DNA from: Hyperoplus lanceolatus | Taxonomy: Eukaryota > Chordata > Actinopteri > Uranoscopiformes > Ammodytidae | Direction of reading: 5' to 3' | Length of the DNA: 64,000 nt | NCBI GenBank assembly: GCA_026929865.2 | Contig: CM049404.1 | Span: 28,421,001 to 28,485,000 of the forward strand | Shown here: piece by piece, positions 31,461 to 43,717 of the stretch | How the letters are laid out: every line of letters begins with the position of its first letter | Position numbering within the stretch: the stretch's first letter is position 1 | Notes under the pieces: generated by a model | The model's input: the letters and a program-made list of their open reading frames with translations, nothing else | Told to the model about the DNA's origin: nothing | Databases searched by the model: none | Made by a program: the position numbers and the translations under genes

Positions 31461-31954
31461 AGGCCTACAAACATACATACAAACATAGGCCTACAAAGAA
31501 GAAAAATATATTTACATATATATATATATACACACAAAATTAAATACACAAGTTATATAAAATAAAATAAAATAATATATAAAATAAAAAAATATTATTA
31601 AAAGATATACAAAATATAAATAAATACAATAAAATAAAAAGTTCATCATAAAAGGCTACCAGTCATAGGGAACAAGAAAGCAACACACATCTAATATCAA
31701 ACGGGGGCCAAGAAAATCAAGGCAAGTCCTCTGCTTGTGTAGTTACTTTACATACATTACAATTCTGACTGAAAATGATCACAATAACTGATAAACAAAA
31801 AACAGTTTTCCAACACCTAAATACACTTTGTACTGTTGAACAACTGGTCTAGTCTGCATTTCAGAAATCCCAGAGCTACAGGTAAATCAGAAACTGACCC
31901 CTGTCCATTTCTTTCTCTTATCTTGCTTCATCTGCATTCCTGTTTAAAAGCTCA

Positions 31955-32290
31955 TTGGAGGCAGTTGTCCTATAACACTCATCATTTGACTGCAGTGGTG
32001 GTGGGGAGGCTGATATATCCATCTGCGCCCTGCGAAAAAGGGGGTCCTTCTAATCCCCTGACAACTGTGCCCCTCTGGCACCATATCCGTTGCACTGCTG
32101 GTTTGTGTGATAGAATGGCGGCCCCTCCTTTGTCCTTGAAATTGTTTTAATTAGCCCCACGGCGGGGGTTGGTGGTGCCAAACATAAGACTTGGCTCCAT
32201 GGGTGGAGACTGGCAAAAATCACAGGAGCATGATAGGACAGGCCCTTCTTGGGAGATGACAGACGCAGACAATCTGTAATAAAAAAGGAG
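31955..32290. promoter_or_regulatory. candidate conserved non-coding element
   Basis: Complex block (ATGGCGGCCCCTCC, CCTTTGTCC, TTTTAATTAGCCCCACG) within otherwise AT-rich DNA. No convincing reading frame. Confidence 0.3.
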
Positions 32291-32734
32291 GATAAGTGGG
32301 GCAGATCTAGAATCAGTGTAGGCTTGATCGAGTCAAGAAAATGGACCTTGGACCTCGGCTAAATGTTAGGTAAACACAGCTATGAGAATGTATGGTTATT
32401 AATGACTTCCTAAATACATTTGGGTTCAAAAAGTTATGGTGTTTAGAAATAAGCTAAATATGTTTTAGTTTTATGGCTACCTAAGAAACAAGCCGCTATG
32501 TACACAACTAGACAGCTATCCCCCCAGATTTTTTTTTTTTAAATACAGCCATGCAAAAGGTTATAAATAGCAGAATACGTTTCAGAATAAGGAGTATTAA
32601 CTTACCAAACCTGCTGCTAAACACACACAACTAGACTAGCTAGCTAACCCCAAACCAAAAAAAAAAAACTTTTCCTCAAATTTCATCTATTGCAAAACTG
32701 GTTACACTTGCTGGCCCATGATTCACTAAACAAA

Positions 32735-32828
32735 TGCAGCATGTGTATGTGTGTGTTTGTGTGTGCATGCTTGCCTGTGTGTGTGTGTGCAGGTGTGCTT
32801 GCTTGCGTGCGTCTGTGTGTGCGCTTGC

Positions 32829-32867
<39 letters not shown>

Positions 32868-33030
32868 TGTTTGTGTGTGTGTGTGTGTGTGTGCTGTGCT
32901 TGCCTGTGTGTGTGTGTGTGCATGTTTCCTTGCTTGCGTGAGTCTGTGTGTGCGCTTGCTTGCTGTGTGTGTGTGTGTGTGTGTGTGTGTAGGAGAACAA
33001 CATGCACGCTGAGTGTGTGTGTGTGTGTGT
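32735..33030. repeat. imperfect TG array
   Basis: (TG)n with CTTGCTTGC interruptions. GTAGGAGAACAACATGC is duplicated at about 32990 and 33031. A further (TG)n lies at 33284-33314. Confidence 0.85.
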
Positions 33031-33150
33031 GTAGGAGAACAACATGCATGCGTATTGGGTTCGATAAGCCACAGCCGCATGCAGCTGCTTGTCCCAAACC
33101 ACCAAAACTTTGCCACACACACCCAACTCAGACCTCCCTGTATTGGGCCA

Positions 33151-33195
33151 ACCATCCAGCCATTCAGCCATCCAGCCATGCAGCCATCCAGCCCT
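33151..33195. repeat. ATCCAGCC minisatellite
   Basis: About five imperfect 8-10 bp units (CCATCCAGC, CCATTCAGC, CCATGCAGC). Minus-strand translations of it are artefacts. Confidence 0.7.
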
Positions 33196-33277
33196 GCCCA
33201 GCAAGCGGTGACAATTAGCGGGGTGCTACTTTATCCCATAGGATCATGTGACCTTTTAAAACGCCTCCATAATCCAA

Positions 33278-33319
<42 letters not shown>

Positions 33320-33626
33320 ATGGGTAATTTTCTATCCTATAGTTAATTTGGGGAATCTCTGTGGAATGCTACAGCTCTTATATGATACGAGACAGGAACA
33401 GATGCAATTTAGAGAAATGATTAACACGGCGAGACAGTCATTCTTTATGAGGGGGGAAAAATGGAGGCCGAAAAAAAAAAAAAAAAACTTAGTTAGGTCT
33501 TTTATGTAAATGCTCACTCATACCCCCCGCCCCCTTCCTTTCCAAAATTTCAGCTCTCCCTATAGTCAAACACGCCCATCCCCCTCATTGTGTCACTGCC
33601 CCATGGGAGGAGGGGTGGAGAGGGAG

Positions 33627-33654
33627 GGAGGGAGAGAGAGAGAGAGAGAGAGAC

Positions 33655-33702
<48 letters not shown>
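33627..33702. repeat. GA microsatellite
   Basis: GGGAGG then (GA)n with two ACA interruptions; a purine-only strand of over 70 bases. Confidence 0.9.
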
Positions 33703-33705
<3 letters not shown>

Positions 33706-34374
33706 AAAACCATCTGAATCCCCTTTTAACTAAGTGGCCGGAGAGGAATAAGGGCAATTATTCCACCATGATGCATTCCACTTCAAAAAGAGGATGCCAT
33801 CAGTGTTCCATGGAATGCAAGCTGTGTTGTGACCCACTGAAGGCATGTCACCTCCTCCCAAAGCAACTCATGAGAAACAACTAGAGGGGTGTAATATCAG
33901 ACACAGCCAAACAGGTGTTGTCAAAAGCAACACGTGCAACAAATCAAATTGGGAAAGCAAAATATGTATGTGTACAATACTGTATATTTTAAAATGCTTC
34001 CACATGAACAAAATTTGTACGCAGGTCCGAGCAGCATAATACTGTTTGTGCGGTAAAATAAATCAATAAGTAATTCTAAGTTATGAGAAAAAAAAACGTC
34101 TTTTCACTATATTATATATATATAGTGAAAAGTAGCATTTGCTCGCTCAAAGCTAATTTAGCAAAGAACCTTTTGTGACATGTTTTAAAATCTAAATATA
34201 TTCATGATCTGGTAATGTACATGTGCAGGCATTCAAGAAAAATATGTGTTAAACTGTATAAATGCATTCACAAATCCACAAATGTACTTAATTACTCTGA
34301 TTCATATGTAAACAAAACATATTTTACCATTTAACACTGCATACTCAAAAAGTGCAGTGTTGGATAAACAGTAG

Positions 34375-34625
34375 CTGTTTAATAAGTCCATACACAAATC
34401 ACATTTAGCTATTAAGTGGCCGCCGAACAACATTTTCTTCTTGAGATTTGATTATCAGGTCAACTTTTACTTCCTGCCTCCATATAAACACAGAGGCCTC
34501 GGTTATAATGGTGGAAAATACAGCTGTGGGACGTTTGAATGGAGAAGGCAGCAATTAACAAAGATTAATAATGGTGTGTTGAGGCCCTTCCTCATAGCTG
34601 GGGTCCCCTGGGGGCAAACGTTCTG
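34375..34625. promoter_or_regulatory. candidate conserved non-coding element
   Basis: Complex block with AAGTGGCCGCCG, GAGATTTGATTATCAGG and GCAATTAACAAAGATTAAT (homeobox- and TCF/SOX-like cores). A 129-codon frame crosses it but shows no family resemblance. Confidence 0.3.
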
Positions 34626-34995
34626 TGGAGAGAAAAAAAAAGAAAGACAGAAAGAAAAAAAGTGTTTGTTTATTTTCACCCTCTATAGTCATGCTGATTA
34701 TAAGAAACTGGAGACGTTGCATTCTTGTCCGCGTGGAATTTCAAGTGCCCACCTCCCCTGCTCCTCCATTATACTTTTCATCATCAGTTCACTGCAAACA
34801 CAAGAAAAGGAGGCACTCTGGCTTTTATGAGACAATGATGAAGACGTGCACTTAGTGAGTATGCAGTCCATCAATGTTACATCAATACATTCTACGTTTA
34901 AACAATTCTGATTTAATTTGCATTCTACAGATCCTTCATTTGCTAAAATTCACAAGATGATTTGAAATCCTGTTCTTACACTATGTAACTTGTTA

Positions 34996-35328
34996 TTAAA
35001 GCTATAGTGCGCAACCCATGAGGAATTCTGCCTGAACACTGTCGACTAATCTACATGTAAGTAATCGTTTTGTGATCTTGCGTCGGATTTCATACCTTCT
35101 GCTGTATGTCCAGGTTTGTTCTTAGCAGCAGAATGTACAACTGAAGCATTTCTTAGGCACACCTGCACCAGTGGGCGACACAAGTTTGTAAACGCTGCCA
35201 TACTGAGAAATACAGAGAGAGTTTTGTGGAGCTGATAGGGTTAATCAACTATGTATCAACTAATTTGGCAATGGCTTGACTATCACCGACATTTATTCAT
35301 ATGAAAAAGTTACGCACTATAGCTTTAA
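34996..35328 (+). mobile_element. short DNA element, family 2, copy 4
   Basis: TTAAAGCTATAGTGCGCAAC ... GTTACGCACTATAGCTTTAA. Interior matches copies 1 and 3 (AAACGCTGCCATACTGAGAA, GAGCTGATAGGGTTAAT). Confidence 0.8.
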
Positions 35329-35689
35329 GAGGACTTTAGGGTTGTGTCCCCCCCCCTCTTCCCCCCATACACCACCTGTAGCGAGTGCAGTATTGATTGC
35401 TCCCAACACCCTAAAGTTACCAGGTCCAGTTCTCCAGTGATGTTTAATGGAGCTCATCGTCCCCTTTACCAAATTCTCACACCATTTCCCCCTCTGAAAC
35501 TGGACACTAAGGCCCATGTATCATCCAGCAGCACCTTCCTATAGGAAACAACTAGAGCATGGAGCCCCAGCTTTAACACTTAAAAGACTTGAGACAATCA
35601 ACTCAAAGACAAATTTCCCAAAAAACCGAGAGCAGCTGTCTGGTTGGGAAAAAACGCCGCTCAACTCTTTTGTCCGTCCGTGTCCGTCC

Positions 35690-35910
35690 CCACAAGTCGC
35701 ATAGGGGCTTGTCATACGGGCCGCGCTCGTTTGACGGCTGGAGATGGCTTTTTGAATGCATGTGGGGTGGAACCAAACACATTCTTATGTTGTGTGAAAG
35801 TCCCAGAGCGTATGGAAGAGACAGATGTAGCGTTGCTCAACAGCTCCCTGCCTCATCTGTGTGACATTCCTTCAGCATGTTTGCTCTGGGAGAATCAGCT
35901 GGGCTTGTTG
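35690..35910. promoter_or_regulatory. candidate conserved non-coding element
   Basis: Complex, mid-GC DNA (GGGCCGCGCTCGTTTGACGG, CAGAGCGTATGGAAGAG) with no recognised repeat. Overlapping short frames do not look like protein. Confidence 0.25.
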
Positions 35911-36599
35911 TGGGGTTTTGAAAACCAAATCAGTTTTCTGTTGTTTTTTTCTCACAAAACAACAGTTTTTTTTATGTTGAAAAAGCTGTTTTTGTCCCTG
36001 TTTAGTGTAACTGTAGGTTAAAGAGAGTATGAGGAACTTTGAAATGTTTATGAAACAGTCTAATTTTTCTTCTGATCATAAATGACCTGGTATAGCAAAC
36101 AAGACCATCAGCGAAAAGAATGCTATTTTTATATAGTGTTTATAGAACTTATACTAAATCAATATGTGGTAGACAGAAAAGCCTGTGTTTCCCAAACAGT
36201 ACTAAATCCAAGTTAAATTTGCTTCACCAGTCATATTACCATTATTTATCTAACATAATCACACACAAACATAACTCACTCACAGTAATGCATCCTTCCG
36301 TCTCTCTTTCACTTGTAAAACACTACTGCTTTTGTCCAAAGGGGGCGCTAGAATCAACAAAAACAGAAAGTTCCTAGTTTCCAATTTATTATATAAAGTA
36401 TAAAATACCTAATATTATAAATCATGAGAGTGGTATCAATCTCCCTGTTGAACTACCTGCATATTTCCCCAAAACATCAAACTCGATTCTCCAAAATGTG
36501 GACTCAATTGTTGTTTTTAACGCTTGAAAAAAATGACATAAGCGTTACATCTCTGCAATCTGTAATCACATACCGAACGTTGTCAGTGCCTGCATTGCG

Positions 36600-36770
36600 T
36601 TAACGGCAGATGATTCTTTGCTCTGACACACAGACAGCAGTCAGACAGACAGCTAAATGTGTCTTTGTGATAAGTCCAACACGAGCCTTTCATCCCTCTG
36701 GACGTTGGGCCAGAGACACAGACGGGTCAGGGTTAATGACGGCCTGTCATTACACCTCTTAATGTACTAC
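36600..36770. promoter_or_regulatory. candidate conserved non-coding element
   Basis: Block with GGCAGATGATTCTTTGC, GGGTTAATGACGGCCTG and GTCATTACACCTCTTAATG. Complexity is higher than the flanks. Confidence 0.25.
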
Positions 36771-37227
36771 GTGTTGAGTTGAGGACGTTCACTGGTCCAG
36801 ATATGGAGAACCATTTTTCTTTTTGGATTGATAAGAAAACGACAACTCTTACACATGAAAGGATTTTGATAATCTGATTTTGTTACGATATATTTATTGA
36901 CTTTTTCCTTTAACGCAGGGTAGTTTACAGACAAGAATTGAAATATCGAGCGTCTAAATTTAAAACCAGAAACATGCATTTATATTTTATTCATATATTT
37001 CCTCATGGTGTTTGTGTATAAGACAACCTGTTGCTAAAAACAAATGCAGACAAAACCAGCGGGAAAGAAGTTGTTAAAACTTCGACTACACATACTATAT
37101 TGATTAATCCAATATAGCCAGTCCCACCCACCCTTAGACAAGGACAATGTTAATCTACTATTGATGGAAAACTACTGTACAGGCTGTAGATATATTCCCA
37201 CTGGGTTATTGTAACGTTGTGTTGGTT

Positions 37228-37515
37228 TCATAAAAACATGTCTTTTTGATTTAAAATTAGTTAATTTTCCCATCATAAACCAAAAAGGTAAATTCATATT
37301 CCATATCCATGCCATCTCTCCTCTCCACTCTCTTGCCCACACCCCACAAATAGCTTTGGATCGATATATTCTTTATCGTAAGGTTAAGTGTAAAAACATA
37401 TATTTTTGATTCATAGTACAAATAAGAAATCCCATCATGTACCAAAAAGTTGATAATCCATAATCCATATCTGTACAACTATCTATCTCCTCTCCACTTC
37501 CCACACACCCCAGAA
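37228..37515. repeat. two-unit tandem duplication, about 162 bp
   Basis: CCCATCATAAACCAAAAAG (37269) recurs as CCCATCATGTACCAAAAAG (37431). ATCCATATC and CTCCTCTCCAC-type blocks follow at matching distances. Confidence 0.65.
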
Positions 37516-37639
37516 AGAAGTACAAAGTATAAACAATTTTCTTCCAGTCTCGGGACTGTAAGGGAATACTTGTTAAAAAGAGAAGAATGTGCTTTAATTT
37601 GTCAAGGGGATCTGAGCTGACAACTTTAGTAAAGTCCAC

Positions 37640-37800
37640 TATAACAACCTTTCCAGGGCCCCTGACCCGGGGAGGGAGTGACCTATGACCTTATTTGGGC
37701 CTCTTTTATGAGGACTTTTTGGGCTCCGGCCAGATGGCTAAACTATCAAAGGCTTTTTTTATGAGAAAAATCTGCAGGCAAGAGCGCAAGTAGTATATTT
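37640..37800. promoter_or_regulatory. candidate enhancer with DR1 nuclear-receptor site
   Basis: A perfect DR1 on the minus strand (TGACCT A TGACCT, 37679-37691) lies in a complex block with CCAGATGG. DR1 sites bind RXR heterodimers, HNF4 and COUP-TF. Confidence 0.35.
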
Positions 37801-38394
37801 ATCTCATTGTGTGTGTGATAGGGACCAAGCCACCGGTAACTTCCGACTATAGGTGGGTCGAGAAAAAAGAAATTGGGATAGACAGTGTTGTGTGCGTTGA
37901 ATACATGCGTTTAACATCTGGGGAGTTAGGCAGAAAATATGATCTATTTTCCCCAAAATTATTATCAATTTTGTCACTTTTCAAACATGGTTGCTTATCA
38001 TTTTGACCAATTGATCTTTCAGTCTCTTCTTTGACGTATCCCTTAAACATCTATACTTATGCTCACATGGCAGATTTTTTACAGTGTAATATATATTTTT
38101 CACAACGCTATCCTCATAAAAAAATTTTGCCTTTGTGTCTCCATCAGCTTACTATTGACTCACTCCTCCATCTTCTGCTAACAGCAGCAGCAAACAAGGA
38201 ACCAGATATTGATTAAATGTCTTTGTGTAACTCAAAAGCAGATGTGCGTCAATACTGGCAATCAGACAGTAGAACAAAATCTATTGGTCTGTTGTTGAAT
38301 AAGGCTAGTATCGCTGCTCTTATATTTTCAAACAAAAACATGATTTTTTTTAAAACTTTTTTCACCCTACAGGAGGTAATGTAAAACCACTGTA

Positions 38395-38650
38395 TGAAGA
38401 CTTTAGCATGTAAATGCCCTTGCCTGGCTGGAAGCGACGTGACAGTTGTTTCAGAGATCACAGATGAGCACAGATCAGTGGAATCTGTGTGTTTGAGAGA
38501 AGAGAAGAAAAAAAGGGGGAAGAGTTGTGTGTCCCTGGGTCGCTATAACTCGCTCTGCTCACATCACTCATGTGGCGTCTTTATGAGCGATGGCCTGTTT
38601 TGTTGGATTAGGTTTCTGGTGAAGCGTTTAGGGCCGGTCTATATAAGCCA
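38395..38650. promoter_or_regulatory. candidate conserved non-coding element
   Basis: Complex block (AGCGACGTGACAGTTG, GGTCGCTATAACTCGC, GTCTTTATGAGCGATGG) ending in GGTCTATATAAGCC, a TATA-like sequence, just before a TG microsatellite. Confidence 0.25.
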
Positions 38651-38663
38651 CATACATACATCT

Positions 38664-38675
38664 ATGTGTATGTGT

Positions 38676-38742
<67 letters not shown>

Positions 38743-38914
38743 ATGCAAGATCCCAGTCAATGTTTGATATGTGTAATGTTTGATATCCATATACTCCAGT
38801 GTCTGTAGTAAGATGTGTACGAATCTGAATTTGTGAATGATTGAATGATGTTACTATTTTTTTCCCAGACGTGTTTGTGAGAGCCACATGCAATCAGCAG
38901 GAAGCAAGCACCCT

Positions 38915-38996
<82 letters not shown>
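38664..38996. repeat. opposed TG and CA microsatellites
   Basis: (TG)n at 38664-38739 and a pure (AC)n at 38921-38996: complementary arms of about 76 bp around a spacer of about 180 bp. Confidence 0.9.
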
Positions 38997-38999
<3 letters not shown>

Positions 39000-39189
39000 A
39001 AGACTCGCACAGCTGTTGTAAGCATTACCTGTTTGTTGTTCTCTGCAGAAAAGCAAATCTGCCGCTCCCTGTGCGCCTACTCATCATACATCTTCTGACC
39101 TCTGTATGAACAGAGGAAAGATCAGTTCCAGGTATGGATATTCCACATGAGGGAGGGAAAGACATACACAGCTTGAGTTTCAACAATAC

Positions 39190-39660
39190 TAAATACATCA
39201 AGTAGTAGTGTTTTAAATAAAGCAAAAATAAATATAATAATAATAATTTGTGGATTAATGACCTTAAATGATTGATTCCCCTAGACTCTGATCAATCGTT
39301 TAGTAACGTTTGTAGGGAAAGGACGTAGACAAAAGTGTTAACATCACCAAATACATCACAAACATACATAAAAAAATCTAATTATTCAACTTTGATAAAT
39401 TAAGTAAAACTGTTTTTTGTATAACTTTAAAAGAGTGATTCGCAGATAGTCTGATCAATGGGGTAGGGACGTTTGTTGATGTTAAAGCAGCACATTCATA
39501 CATAAGTACATGTATTTAAAATAGTATATAATAAAGGAATCAACTTATATTAATCAAAAAAAATTTAAGTCTATATTTTGTGTATTTATACCCTTAGCGG
39601 ATTCATTCCCATAGACCCTGATCAATGGTTTAGGAGCGTTTGTGGCTGTTAAAGCAGAAC
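39190..39660. repeat. degenerate three-unit tandem array, about 165 bp units
   Basis: CTGATCAAT occurs at 39288, 39451 and 39618 (spacing 163 and 167). Each is preceded by a GATTC...TAGA-like block and followed by GTTTGT; the last two also share GTTAAAGCAG. Confidence 0.65.
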
Positions 39661-39840
39661 CTTACCCTTCATAACCACGGTAACCTAAGCTGTCGCCGGC
39701 CTGCTTGTTTTAATGTGGCCATTCCTTCTGCTGATTGCACTCAGAGGTCGAGACAGATCTGAAGTCACTGGAAGCAGTTAAAATAATAGGAGCTGACCAT
39801 GTGTTTGAGGTTACAAGAAGGGGAGGCACTTCTGGTAACC

Positions 39841-39843
<3 letters not shown>

Positions 39844-39903
<60 letters not shown>

Positions 39904-39908
39904 ACACT
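39844..39908. repeat. CA microsatellite
   Basis: (CA)n of about 65 bp with one AAAC variant; a shorter (CA)n lies at 40547-40574. Confidence 0.9.
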
Positions 39909-41006
39909 CATAGCCGAAAACAGCCACAGCGGAGACAGTTTGCTTCAACCTTAATAGAACCGGGACGATATTTGTACATAAAATATTACATTTTATGGAT
40001 TTCCATCACTCATTGCTGTTAAGATCTCAATGCAGTGATTGAAGAAGAAGAACAACTTGGATGTAATAAACATGTGCTTTGATCCAGTGTAAATCTGATA
40101 TTAATTTTGTCAAATAATTGTTCAACTTCATTTGGTGAATTTGTATATGTTTTTAAAAGAAAACGATCTTCATTTAAGACATGATAAATACGTGTAATCT
40201 TTTATTTTTAATTTTTTGTCATCTGTAGCCACATGTGTTGACAGATTCAACAGAAAAAATTACAAAAATGTGTGTTGCTTTTCCCAAATATACTAAATCT
40301 AGTCCGGTATAGTCAACAGGAGGTATTTTTTACATTCTGAATTCAAAAAGATTTTCTGCCAATCTGGAATACAAAGTAAAACAACAAAGGCAACTTAAGA
40401 AATGTTGGATAAATGATAAAAAAAAAAAAAAGTTTTAAAAATATACATTTGCCTATATAAACTCAGTTGGTGATTCATGTTGCGGTGTGTACATTTTACA
40501 CACTGCCTGTTGACTTTTCCCCTGCAGGGCACATTGCACACGTGTACACACACACACACACACACACGCGCACACTGCTCCTGTTTTTCCAAAATACTCA
40601 CTCACACACATGTACAAACACATACACTACTACGCTCTGTTGTCTCCACCCACTTTCATTCACAAAGAGAAGCGTGGAGAGGGAGGTGGAGCTACAGTTA
40701 CCCACATTTCTATGAGTCATTGAAAGCAGCACACCAGGCATCTGCTCTGTGGTGCACACAAAGTCACTTATCAATCTAAATGATACTTTTATTAGGGCAA
40801 ATAAATCAAATATCCTCTAACCTCTAAACACCATGTTTAGAAGTAAGATGTTTAGCTATCTAGAGGTTTACGAGTGCTTTGTGCCACGCCGTTTCCACCG
40901 CACAGTTTGATGTGTTTGTCTTGCAAACAAGCTAGAACCAGAATTATGAAGGGGGTGGGGGGAATCCTTTACCTTAAGATTTTATTCTTTTTAGGTTCTT
41001 ACTTTC

Positions 41007-41376
41007 AAAGGTGCACTGTGTAACTTTGGGTGTGTCAGAGAAGTGAACATTTTCAAAGGTATATTCTCATTACTAAATGAACAAACTTTCCTCAGGAAAA
41101 CATTGGATCCCCTTGAACAATGTCTGAAGTTAGAAAAGCAACCTGAAAAGTTACTGTTTCACTGGTGTTGTTTACAGCGGCAGGGCCCAGAGATTGGTTA
41201 ACAAACACATTCTAGTCTTACGTTTGGTTCCTGGTGCCTCACAATGAGAGTTATGATTATAGAATTATTCAAGACTAAGAATTACATGTAGAGAAAATGT
41301 GTTTTGTAAACTAACCCACAGGCTTTGTGAATGTAAACAAATCCCAATCCAATGGAACTGCGTAATGCACCTTTAA
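41007..41376 (+). mobile_element. short DNA element, family 3, copy 1
   Basis: AAAGGTGCACTGTGTAACTT ... GCGTAATGCACCTTTAA. Shares GGGTGTGTCAGAGAA, TTGTTTACA and TTCTAGTCTTACATTTGGTT-like blocks with the copy at 46.8 kb. No ORF. Confidence 0.75.
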
Positions 41377-41390
41377 GTCTCCTAGAGTTT

Positions 41391-41393
<3 letters not shown>

Positions 41394-41462
<69 letters not shown>
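41394..41462. repeat. CA microsatellite
   Basis: Pure (CA)n, about 68 bp, 18 bp after a family 3 element. Confidence 0.9.
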
Positions 41463-41463
<1 letters not shown>

Positions 41464-41469
41464 GCCCCC

Positions 41470-41690
41470 CTGACTGTCCAGCCCACCCTGCAGATGGCTG
41501 GGGGATCACAGGCTGTCAGCACGCTTAAACCAGCCAAGAGTCGAGCCTCCAGCCCCGCGGGGGAGGACCAGGCATGAATGGGCTGTTTCCCCCAGACTCA
41601 ATAGCCCCCCACTGGGCATTTGTAAAATGATTTGTGGCAAATTTGTTTAATCAATATGGATGTGTGGGGGTTTTGGATACCTACCCTCCT
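41470..41690. promoter_or_regulatory. candidate conserved non-coding element
   Basis: GC-rich complex block (CCTGCAGATGGCTGGGGG, CAGCCCCGCGGGGGAGG) in AT-rich surroundings. Confidence 0.25.
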
Positions 41691-41791
41691 CACACACAGA
41701 AGTGCTTCTTTCACTCACTCCCACTTTTTTTTTCTGGACTGCAAATGCATCAGTGCTTGGTCACTATGGGGAAACTCAGGGGAAAATCAGG

Positions 41792-41793
<2 letters not shown>

Positions 41794-41867
<74 letters not shown>

Positions 41868-41887
41868 AGAGAGAGAGAGAGAGAGAT
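41794..41887. repeat. TG then GA microsatellite
   Basis: (TG)n of about 72 bp followed directly by (GA)n of about 20 bp. Confidence 0.9.
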
Positions 41888-42127
41888 ATTACAAAAACTA
41901 TAGGTGGATCCTGGAGGGCAGACGTTAGTGATAGAAGAGAGTGCAACAAGTAATACAAGTTTGGAGACTTCATAAAAAAGAGTTTTGCATATCCGTCCAT
42001 CATGTCTGAGAGTTTTTTTTTCTCCCTTTGTTTATTTACCTTATCAAGATCATGGGTCCAAAAATAAGATGCCATTTCTATTTGAGTGTTAAGCACTCTT
42101 ATAATGCATGCATGTCATTTCTATATT

Positions 42128-42195
42128 GTAAAGGACTTTAAGCTGCATTTCCTGTATGAAACGTGCTATAAAGATAAAGTTATAATTATAATTTG
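42128..42195 (+). mobile_element. LINE 3' tail, + strand
   Basis: GACTTTAAGCTGCATTTCC, GTGCTATAAAGATAAAGTTA resembles the short 3' tail of fish L2-type LINEs. Only the tail is present. Confidence 0.5.
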
Positions 42196-42227
42196 TATAG
42201 ATAGAGGGTTTCACATGCTGTACAAAT

Positions 42228-43050
42228 TCTGTAATTTGTGAATTTCAAAATGAAATACTTTGCATTTATTCAATAATTGTTTTAGCTACCCGATGACGTG
42301 TTTTTCAGTGGCATTCAGTGTATAATATCATAGAGCCTTCACATGGAGTTATCAACCCGTTTTGAGATTTTCATTGTGTGTTTTATAAAGTTTGTGAGGA
42401 AAACTGTAAAAAAAAATAACAATAAAATCAATCAATCAATCAATATCCTTTATTTAACCAGGTAAAATTCATTGAGATTAAAATCTCTTTTTCAAGAATG
42501 ACCTGGCCAAGAAGGCAGCACCATGATACAATAAGAACAATCAACCACAATTCTCATACACCACATTCAACGTCAGGTAAAGTACAATACAAGATCAGGG
42601 ACAAGACTATATGAAGATTGAAATGAGTACAGTTAAAAATTAAATAAATAAACTGGTGACAGATGAATGAATAAACCCGGCCGTTATCAGAAAATAGCTT
42701 TACAAACAATTGCATTGACCAAGAGAACTATCTTCTCTGTCCTTCAGGATTCCTTTGAATTCTCCCAAGGTGACCAGCTCCGGCAGCTTCAGCTGCTTTT
42801 GCACAGTGTTCCAGGCAGAAGGCGCAGCATATTTAAAGGCCTTTAAAAATGATGATGACACACTTGTAATGTGTTTTGTTTGAATGCATTAACCACACCT
42901 GCACATTCTGTCATTTGTGATTTTCTAAACAAATTTAGATTTTTTTAGATACTTGATGACAATCACGTTGTATATAATATCACACAGCCTTTTCCATGAT
43001 ACCATGCACACCTTTTGAAATTTTCCATAAAAAAAAATTGTGAAATCAAG
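42228..43050. repeat. diverged duplication split by LINE insertion
   Basis: TCTGTAATTTGTGAATTTC ... GTATAATATCATAGAGCCTT (42228-42400) is echoed by TCTGTCATTTGTGATTTTC ... TATATAATATCACACAGCC (42908-43050). The minus-strand LINE fragment lies between them. Confidence 0.5.
42445..42850 (-). mobile_element. second LINE 3' fragment
   Basis: The minus strand keeps an open frame AAPSAWNTVQKQLKLPEL followed by VTLGEFKGILKDREDSS, the C-terminal end of a non-LTR reverse transcriptase ORF. A 3' tail ends near TTAACCAGG / AAATAAAGG. A different subfamily from the 31.2-kb fragment. Confidence 0.7.
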
Positions 43051-43549
43051 TTAATGTAAAAAAAAAAAAAAAAAAAAAAAATCTAACTTTTAATGTGTTA
43101 TATTCCAAAGTGTTGTGCACACCCATTCCCTTTAAAAGCGTATACCCTCCCTCCATGGTGCAGGAAAGCCTCAGTCTTCTTCAATCCTCTTTTATCCGGT
43201 GAGTGCACGGTGGCTTTATACACAGGCAGGTGGCTCCAATCCAATTCCACCGTGGCTTCTGTCCACTACCAGGGAATCAAAGGACAAAGGACCTATAGGG
43301 GTTACTCTCCTTTTTTGTGTCTAGCTTGTGATTTACAGTTGTGCCTCCCATAAACTACACACCACCCTCTGTCACACTCACACACAAACTTTTACTCTGT
43401 TTTTTTCTCTACTTAGAGCTCCTCTCTCTTGGTTGCTGGCCAACACATAGGCTAAGATTAATTAAATATTTTAGAAAGTTTGTATAGACAATCGGTTAAG
43501 ACAGCAAACTTCTGTCATTGTCTGCGTAAAAGGCATTTCTCACAACATG

Positions 43550-43626
43550 AAGGTGGAGTCAGTGATTCTGGAGAATGTTTGTTGTCAAAATCAGTGAAAA
43601 TCTCCTCACGATCCTCTACCTGTCCG

Positions 43627-43717
<91 letters not shown>

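Noticed and set aside
34441-34830. 129-codon + strand frame
   Set aside because: Composition and sequence look random; no motif. More likely chance over a non-coding island.
35644-36021. 125-codon + strand frame
   Set aside because: Overlaps other frames in different phases and ends in a T-rich low-complexity stretch; no family resemblance.
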